Below, piece after piece: positions 57,509 through 64,000 of a DNA stretch of 64,000 nt. Position 1 is the first letter of the stretch. Each line of letters opens with the position of its first letter. The stretch spans positions 620,001 through 684,000 of the forward strand of contig OX621168.1 in assembly GCA_951640195.1 (NCBI GenBank), in the 5' to 3' direction. The position numbers and the translations under genes are program-made. This DNA is from Porpolomopsis calyptriformis (lineage: Eukaryota > Basidiomycota > Agaricomycetes > Agaricales > Hygrophoraceae). The notes under the pieces were generated by a model. That model was not told the origin of the DNA, did no database searches, and saw only the letters and a list, made by a program, of their open reading frames with translations.

Positions 57509-58601
57509 TCATTGGGTTCGATTTTAGACCTGGATCCCAAGCTCTCTGTGCAGTATTTTTGTCGTTATCATTGTTGTACACTTAGCTAGAATGGACTATT
57601 CCCCCAGAATAAATTCCTCAATCGTCTCAAGTACAGAGTCTCCCAAGTTATCACCCTCGCTGGACATTTTTGAGTGGGTGTTTTGTTACTCACCCAGCCG
57701 TGGATGACTTATCCATTGAATATCAGGAAAAACCGATGCGCCATCCTAAGCCCACTGTTCCCAAGGTATGAATAAGTTATGAAGTACAATGTATCATGTT
57801 GGCTTGATTCCAAGTGCAGGCAGGAGTCTGGACAAGACAAGAAGACCATCAAAAGGAATTCTCAAATGCAACATTTTAATTATCCCATCATCGTCCTTCT
57901 GCTTCAGACACCAGGTTTTACTACCAACAAGCGTATCTTATGGAATCGATACCCCACCTCGCCCTCTTTTGCTTTGCTTCATCTCCTCACTTTCTCTCCC
58001 TTTTTTTGATGGCCATTCTCACTCCTCCAGATATGTACAAGCTCGCAATGTCTTCAAACAACCCTCAATGTCCTTCTCCTCTAATCTATTCAACAACCTA
58101 ACCACCAATGGAAGCCTTCTATCTCTGCCCAGCATTTTTATCCTTTTACCAATTGCAACCCTACCATCTTCTCCCCACCACCCTCATTCTCCTCAACAGC
58201 AGCCTCGACCCAAACAACAACCACCTCATCCAATGGGCTTACCAGCACATGGCGTTCAACCAATGCCAGCTTTCCCCCATTTTCTCCCACCCTTCCAATT
58301 CTCAAAATGCCCAAAACGACTACTTTACCCAACCTCTATTCCTTTCTCTAGTGGTACTCCTCCTCAAAATTATTCTCCCGCATGTAGACTAGACGATCAG
58401 AATAGTCACGGTTTTGATTGGACAATTTAAAGTCTCGTCTGCTGCAGAGGTCCAGTGCGAACGAATACATGGACTCTAACCTGCTTGACGTTGTCTGTAT
58501 TCTCTAAGAGCTTTCATAGGGATTTTCTTATCAATAATCAGCTGTAAGATAAGATAAGACAATCCATGAGCTGTGTATTCTGGAATTGGAATATATTGCT
58601 A
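57509..58601. other. No clear gene
   Basis: Overlapping plus-strand frames (57779-58430) are Pro/Ser/Leu-rich, partly from repeated ccacc/ctcctc text. One contains TRRPSKGILK, which recalls RRLSKGILK in the 40894-38640 gene, so a fragment of a related gene is possible. Nothing else supports coding. Confidence 0.3.
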
Positions 58602-58710
58602 AGTGACCCGTCTAGAATGAGTGACCCAAGTCTAGAATGGTGACCGTCTAGAATGAGTGACCCGAGTCTAGAATGGTGACTGTCTAGAATGAGTGACCCA
58701 TCTAGAATGT
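58602..58710. repeat. Six-copy TCTAGAATG repeat
   Basis: TCTAGAATG occurs at 58612, 58632, 58648, 58668, 58684 and 58702 (start positions), mostly followed by agtgaccc or gtgacc, in a 110-bp stretch. It ends 75 bp before the ATG of the DUF6698-like gene. Spacing alternates between about 16 and 20 bp. Confidence 0.8.
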
Positions 58711-59123
58711 GGTCCCACCACGCTTTTAACTTTTAATCATTGAGCCAGAGTGCCTAGCCTCTTCCCCCCTCCGTTGCGAGTCTCATGGCATCAGGCGAAT
58801 CTTCACCACCATCAGGAGACGAAACTGACCAGGAAACGTCTCTCAGATGGCATATAGCTTCTTTGACTGCGCAGCTTGAGCAAGCTTCTCATGGCAAAAA
58901 AAAGAGATTGCAAGTGTTTCTAGAGTTTTTACCATCCGTCATTTATGAGCCCTATTCTAACAGCCCAAACGAGAAGATCAGAGGCCGCGTAATCAAACGA
59001 GTAGTCTCACTTTATGAATCCATCAACGATTTAGTGCAGGAAAGAGATCGGCATGTCGCACTGGAAGAAGATGTTAGCGAGAACATCGAGACCATCCCCA
59101 GGAACACTGTCGCGTTGTCATGA

Positions 59124-60195
59124 TCCCAAACTGATTTGGTATCAAACTTAACCAAAGATCATGCATTCAGCAAGTAGCATCCATAGCTCAAATATCCTTT
59201 ATCTTATCTTATCTGATCTTATCTTAGATAAGATATCACTGTCCTTCACACATTATCTTATCTCAGATAAGATACACTACTATCTTTACTTATGCTATCT
59301 TATCATGGACAATAGCATTCTTCCCATTGTTCTCTGAGTCAGAATGACTCATATCCCATTTCTCTATTGTTCTGTCATCACTCCATTGTTCTCTGAGTCA
59401 CTATGACTCATATTAATCTTCCCCATTGTTCTCCTCATTGTCTGACTCATAGTGAGTCACAATTCAAACTCCTCATTGTTCTTTTGTCCATTGTTCTTAT
59501 TTCCTATTGTTCTCATTACCCATTGTTCTCAAACATATATAAAGGGCCCCCTTTTCACCAGTGAGGAGTTTAGTTCACAGTTCAGTTGACTTTTAACCCA
59601 CTTTTACCCCACTCCCCTCCCCCTAGTCTACTCTTCCCCTTTTCCCTTGAACTCACCCCCTAGTACTCAGTACCTAGTACTACCCCTTATTGATACTACT
59701 TGTCTGTAGTCAATACATCCAATCCAATCTAGTCTATTAAGCTTATACCCTGTGTGATTTCGCCTAAGCCCTCTTACGTTAAGAACCAACTTAGGAATCA
59801 CCCCTTGACGTATTTCTGTAAGTTGAAGATAGCCACCGAGGACTATCTTATCTTACTTCAGCCCCTGCTTATTCATCACATTCTCTAAGTCTCAGTCCTT
59901 ATTGGAGAGACCTCACTGTGATACATATTCTTCTAAGTCAGCCGTTGACTTCATTCTTGCTCTCCCAGTCAATACTATCCATTGAGTTTGGATAGCCTGC
60001 TCATCTGTACATCCTAGCCAAGGATTACTCAAGCCCTATCAAAGGAGGAAGTGTCCATTACTCAATCAATTCACATCTCCCCCGAACAACTAGGACTTAC
60101 TTGATTAACGTACAACTCCAGTAGTTCTAGAAGTGAAGTATTTATATTTCACCTGATAGCGTGAGTAACCTCCAGTCAGCATTCTTTTCACATTG
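59124..60195. other. Inserted non-coding block 1 inside the DUF6698-like gene
   Basis: About 1.07 kb without coding potential that separates pieces 1 and 2. It begins with a GATA-type motif cluster and a short-repeat array, then a TATA box, then a C/T-rich leader-like stretch (59590-60190). This looks like the regulatory part of a transposon (an LTR-like sequence), but I could not find matching ends or a target duplication. Confidence 0.4.
59199..59543 (+). promoter_or_regulatory. Dense motif array ending in a TATA box
   Basis: In order: runs of CTTATCT/AGATAAG (GATA-factor type) at about 59199-59306. Then eight copies of ATTGTTCT, starting at 59326, 59366, 59385, 59425, 59475, 59490, 59506 and 59522. 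Interleaved are three close inverted pairs of TGAGTCA and TGACTCA (59335/59345, 59394/59404, 59443/59453), the Gcn4/AP-1 type site. TATATAAA follows at 59536-59543. The orderly layout suggests a strong promoter. Confidence 0.6.
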
Positions 60196-60530
60196 ACTTC
60201 ACTGTTTGACAGTCAGGATCACACTTTCGACAGCTACAAGCAACTCATCTGCTTTATTCCTCAGATGAAGAATTGTCTTGTCAAGGGTGATTATGATGCC
60301 CTTACCGTGTATATCAAATCTGTAGGTCTTCAACTCTTAGTTCAGTCTGTGATTCAATCCCCTGTAAGCTCAAGGAAGCTGCTGATTCCGCTCGATGCGC
60401 AGACACTGGAAACCTGAAAAGAGCTGTCGTCTTTTGGGTAGCAGAATTAAACGGACCTCCTGATCCCCCCTTCCATCCTGCCAACAAGATTGACAGAGGA
60501 TTTGGCCACAACGATACTGGTGTAGGAGAT

Positions 60531-61589
60531 CCACTCTCCCTACGAACGGAAAACCTCTCCATCACACACGAGCTCAACCTCACCAAATCTGTATACACAT
60601 ATCCCAAAAGCCCGACCCCTCCAACCTTCCGATAAACATTCCAATAATGTCTGCCTCTAACTGGAGGACTTCCGAAACCACGAACTCCTTCGGAAACACC
60701 TCAAACCAATCGGAAAGTCTCTTTTCTTTGTTTTCCTTATCTTATCTACCTTTTCCTATCTTCCTTTTGCCTATCTACCTAATTTCCACTCACTTATTCT
60801 TACAAAGGAAATATCCTTTGTACACATACCTATAAAGAAGTTCCTTTATTCACCTCCTCTATATATATCAAGTAGATAATCACTAAAGAAGACAGACACA
60901 CCTTCCCCAATACATACCTTCCCTTCCTACCCAATATATCAAGCTTTTATAAGCTTGAAACCCCTATCCATCATCCTCTGATTACTGAATCAGTTCCTAT
61001 GTGTTCCGATACCCCTTGGACGAACGAGAGGAATCTCCCCCAAGATCCCTCACGCCTTCTACACCGGCCATCTGCTATGCCTGATTGAACTTAACTGGGA
61101 CAGCCTGTTAAGGCGCAGTGATCTTTCGGTCGGCTTAGAGGGTCAACGGATAGAACAGAGATCCTAGTCGAATGACAAGGGTGGGGTGTCTATGTTGAGA
61201 TCGAAACTAAAGATACAAACTCTGACTACGCTACTTATCTACTTCTGAGTTTGAATCCTACGACTCAACGACAATCCGCGGAACGGCTGACTCAGCTGCT
61301 GCGGATGGCTGCGCAACTGCGGATGGCGTCATTGCCGACCAATGGCGGAAGTCGCTCGTGCGTGACAGTGACAGGTGTGACAATCACGGTCACAAGTGAC
61401 TAGAAGGAAACGATAAGACAAGGAAGGTGGGGGATGAACGAGATAAGATTAAGTAGGCTGCGATAAGATAAGATAAGATGAAAAAGAATGAACGTATCGT
61501 AACACAGCCCCGAGTACCTATTTTTTGTTTCTCCTCGAATTTACGCCCATCTCAACTACACATAGGGTTTGCGCAGGGATCCGTTAGTT
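60531..61589. other. Inserted non-coding block 2 inside the DUF6698-like gene
   Basis: About 1.06 kb between pieces 2 and 3. It is T/C-rich at first (ttatcttatctacc near 60738) and has the palindrome tcaagcttttataagcttga near 60940. It ends with tandem AGATAAG repeats (about 61440-61480). No open frame is supported. GATA-type runs in the opposite orientation to block 1 hint that the two blocks could be parts of related insertions. Confidence 0.35.
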
Positions 61590-62296
61590 TCTCCCCGGAT
61601 TCAAGGTCACTGCTAACTCCTGGCCAGCATTCTGCTATCAACAAGGGACATTTGATCCCCAGGACCTGGAAAAGGGATTTCTCCACAGTTTGATACTAGT
61701 CAAGGTATGGACATCTCATTTATTTCGTTGGTTTCTAAGTGATATCCTCCAGGCATTTAAACACATCTTCACTTCCCCACACTCTGTTTACAGTGTCATG
61801 GCTGATAATTCCAACATCTCTACTCTTGAGTCTTGGAACCTCAGCCGCAGCTGTGGTAATGGTTCTCGAGAAAACAATGCTTCTCTGATTGGTCTGCAAT
61901 CAGTTACGCCGCGTTCAATCGTGTATATTGCCTGCCAGGTAAGTGTCTTGCGATGCTTCATGATCTTTAGTGATTGATTGTTGTCTCAGCTTCGGACTTC
62001 TTTGTCGAGTATGAATTCCTGGAATGAGAAAGACGATTTTTTCGTCTACCAACATTTCTATAACAACATTATTGATTACTTCAAGGTTGACTGTGGTGCA
62101 AGAGCAAAGGCGCGAAGTGACGCATTGCTGCAATGGTGGACATCGTGAGTGGTCAAGGCCTATCAAATAAAACATGTTCATGACGTTTCGCAGGCAAATT
62201 TTTGGCTTTGCATCACAGGACGATGACCCACCACAGGGAACCTCAGTTGCGTTGATGACAGCATGGCGCGAACGAAGGAACGGGATGGATAGCTAG

Positions 62297-62873
62297 GATC
62301 ATGTTCGTTGGTTACATAAATCTAAATATGTTGGCTATGAAACCTCCGCTCCTGAGATATAAATCCATTCCTGTTATTAATACATACCATCCCCCACCCC
62401 TGTTGCATGGCCATCAAATATATTTGACACTTTATGAGCAAAAGAAATCATGCCCAGTATTCATGACAGCATGCGATCATTTCTGGGCCTCATGAACCTG
62501 ACGGCTTACTATACCACTCATGAGAGGAAGTATTCATTGCGTAACTATACATCCCACATTTTACCACTGCACACCTCAGGCTATTGTGTCATCTTTGTGA
62601 GCACTTACAATAGGTAGCGAACATTTCGAAACAATACAAGACCATCCAAACATTGCAGTTCATGTAATGCGTTGCGAGACTTCAAACATATTCTGTGTCA
62701 TTATGAGATCCTGTCCCTCATAATCACTTATGAGCTAGCAGATATTCATAGTCCGTTGTAATGGCTTATAAGGGAATGTATGGTATTATAACGAAATTCC
62801 TAATTTGCTGATGGATGCCTCTCTATGAATCGGTCAATCTTTATTCGCGAGCGCCTCTCAAGTGTCTGTATGC
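62297..62873. other. Intergenic, no gene seen
   Basis: Downstream of the DUF6698-like remnant. Short AT-rich frames only; nothing supported. Confidence 0.35.
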
Positions 62874-62952
62874 TATGAGGGACCAAACTGGACAAAAATT
62901 AAAATTTGTCAAATTGACAAATTTTGATTTTTGTCCAGTTTGGTCCCTCATA
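62874..62952. repeat. 79-bp near-perfect palindrome (MITE-like)
   Basis: Two 39-bp arms around one central base (62913) with a single mismatch (62900 against 62926). The ends read TATGAGGGACCAAACTGGAC...GTCCAGTTTGGTCCCTCATA. The terminal TA on each side could be a TA target duplication, as for mariner-like or other TA-inserting elements, leaving TGAGGGACC termini. Confidence 0.85.
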
Positions 62953-63060
62953 CTACGCTCCTTGTTCAAATTTCAAATATAAATCCCTCAAGACCAGCAG
63001 TCTGACATCTAGGAATCTGTTTAGATGTGGTGCGATGGCATCAAGCATTTCAATTCTGAT

Positions 63061-63120
63061 TTCAAGAGCATATGCATAACCAATGAATATTTCAAGACCA
63101 TATGCATACCTAATGAATAT
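63061..63120. repeat. Two tandem 30-bp units
   Basis: Units 63061-63090 and 63091-63120 (ttcaagagcatatgcataac... and ttcaagaccatatgcatacc...) match at 27 of 30 positions, both ending aatgaatat. AT-rich, no coding sense. The next 420 bp to 63545 hold nothing I recognise. Confidence 0.8.
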
Positions 63121-63545
63121 TGCGATGGGGTTCTGTCTCAGTGGATGGAAGGTTTGTCATCCTGAAAACGAATGAAAGTGAATCTGCGTTATCTCGTTAA
63201 AACTGCGCAGATTGTTGATGGAAAATATACCGGAAAGTAAGAGGATGCTTATTTTACGGCCAATCATCCCAGACATTCCCACGTGTCTGATTCTCCTAGT
63301 TGGGCCCACATAAAGCCAACCTCGAGATATTCCCTGAAGGTATGACTATCATATATGATATCATGGTAACCTTTCTGTACTTGGAAAATTTGCACCAAGT
63401 GAGTTCTGGCGATCGTTTGTAGAATTTCACCTTACCCAAATCACAATTAGTCTACTTCGATCATTCTTTTCATCCATTGGATTCTTGCCAACTGCAGCTT
63501 TTGGACCGAAAGTAAATTGATATCATATGTCTGACGACTGCCATA

Positions 63546-64000
63546 TTATAATCTGCGATACTCTTCTCTGATGAGAAGGATTCTCAACTCATTTGGCGTT
63601 CCAAGTCCCTGCGAAACTTGTCGTACAGCGAAGTTGGTGACGGAATCCAATTCAAACGTTTGGTCAAGAGGAGCAACTGAGACGATCACTAGTAATTCAC
63701 AAGTTAGATCAACTTGTCTTTCGCTTCTGGTCGGGAGAACGAACCTGAGTCCGAAAGAATGAGGTGCAGAAGTCAATGCTCACCGCAGGAAGTTTGATCC
63801 CCCCTCAGAAACGTAACGCACGCAAAGGCTGTGTCCCATACCTCAATCTGACGGCCTGAGGGCTTTAACGAGGGTGCTGATGAGATGTCATCGTGGGCGT
63901 CGACCACAGTCGACGGAGAGCCTTGCTCGATGACTCTCATAGAAGCGAAAGTGGATGAGACAAACAGCTTGAAGAACACCGAATCTATTGAGTCGTTGTC
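63546..64000 (-). CDS. Possible C-terminal part of a gene running off the right edge
   Basis: Minus-strand text from the edge reads FFKLFVSSTFASMRVIEQGS, PSTVVDAHDDISSAPSLKPS and GRQIEVWDTAFACVTFLRGD. A second frame reads FVLPTRSERQVDLTCELLVI and NFAVRQVSQGLGTPNELRIL, ending REEYRRL at 63546. A gtgagc...ctcag intron is possible near 63790-63740, but the phases I tried did not agree, so either a border is wrong or the gene is broken. Family not recognised. Confidence 0.3.

Larger units (their letters stand above)
58785..62296 (+). pseudogene. DUF6698-like gene broken into three pieces
   Basis: Piece 1 (58785-59123): MASGESSPPSGDETDQETSL, coiled coil, then RGRVIKRVVSLYESINDLVQ. Piece 2 (about 60196-60530): DSYKQLICFIPQMKNCLVKG, KLKEAADSARCADTGNLKRA and VVFWVAELNGPPDPPFHPAN. 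Piece 3 (about 61590-62296): PGFKVTANSWPAFCYQQGTF, DPQDLEKGFLHSLILVK, AFKHIFTSPHSV, LQSVTPRSIVYIACQ, NSWNEKDDFFVYQHFYNNII and DALLQWWTSQIFGF. Together these follow the whole DUF6698 family in order (role unknown, basidiomycete). Non-coding blocks of about 1.07 kb and 1.06 kb separate the pieces, far longer than introns here. A TAG just before piece 3 and a TGA ending piece 1 add decay. Confidence 0.5.

Noticed and set aside
57784..58430. 213-codon plus frame with TRRPSKGILK
   Set aside because: Only one short motif recalls another gene; the rest is low-complexity Pro/Ser text, so it is not listed as a gene.
1..64000. tRNA, rRNA, CRISPR arrays or bacterial operons
   Set aside because: None recognised; introns, gene families and repeats are those of a fungus, and no cloverleaf-like sequence was noticed by eye.

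Overview
The window is nuclear DNA from a filamentous basidiomycete, most likely an agaricomycete. Genes are dense and broken by many short GT-AG introns of roughly 45-65 nt. F-box/LRR genes recur. The repeats are families typical of mushroom genomes: a chromodomain Ty3/Gypsy element, a Plavaka-type DNA transposon, and DUF6532-like and DUF6698-like genes. Family calls come from reading translated exons by eye; no database was searched.

Left part (1-31.5 kb), mostly intact housekeeping genes. In order: a WBP4-like U1-type zinc-finger splicing protein (-); an SLC49/FLVCR-like MFS transporter (+); tRNA m2G10 methyltransferase TRM11 (-); an F-box/LRR gene with a truncated tandem copy (+); a class II DAHP synthase of the shikimate pathway (-); a small secreted cysteine-containing protein (+); an ATP-dependent DNA ligase with an N-terminal SWIM zinc finger (+); a SWS1/ZSWIM7-like SWIM protein (+); a CDCA7-type zf-4CXXC_R1 chromatin protein (-); mitochondrial TIM17 (+); the 9-1-1 clamp subunit RAD9 (+); an F-box protein (-); an RraA-like aldolase (+); another F-box protein (+); and DNA polymerase kappa (-). 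Five genome-maintenance genes lie within 18 kb.

Right part (31.6-64 kb), a transposon-rich block. Copy 1 of a Ty3/Gypsy chromovirus (31681-38575) is complete. It has identical 432-bp LTRs, a 5-bp target duplication, an intact gag, an intact pol in the -1 frame and a third ORF of 245 codons before the 3' LTR. The sequence supports Tf1-like self-priming: 11 nt just downstream of the LTR are the exact reverse complement of the predicted first 11 nt of the transcript. A GGGTTTT slippery heptamer sits immediately before the gag stop. Copy 2 (49108-55929) belongs to a related subfamily with 389-bp LTRs. Its gag and pol carry nonsense codons while its third ORF stays open. Copy 2 landed in a DUF6532-like gene and split it into halves at 55935-56814 and 48236-49107. 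Between the copies lie a low-complexity gene, a decayed Plavaka transposase and accessory ORFs. From 58.8 to 62.3 kb a DUF6698-like gene is broken into three pieces by two non-coding blocks, one of which has a striking promoter-like motif array. Near the right end is a 79-bp, almost perfect, TA-flanked palindrome.

One theme links the right part: most premature stops, and five of the six LTR differences in copy 2, are C-to-T or G-to-A changes at CpG. That fits methylcytosine deamination or a RIP/MIP-like process acting on repeats. The same window encodes a CDCA7-type protein, a family known elsewhere for supporting DNA methylation.
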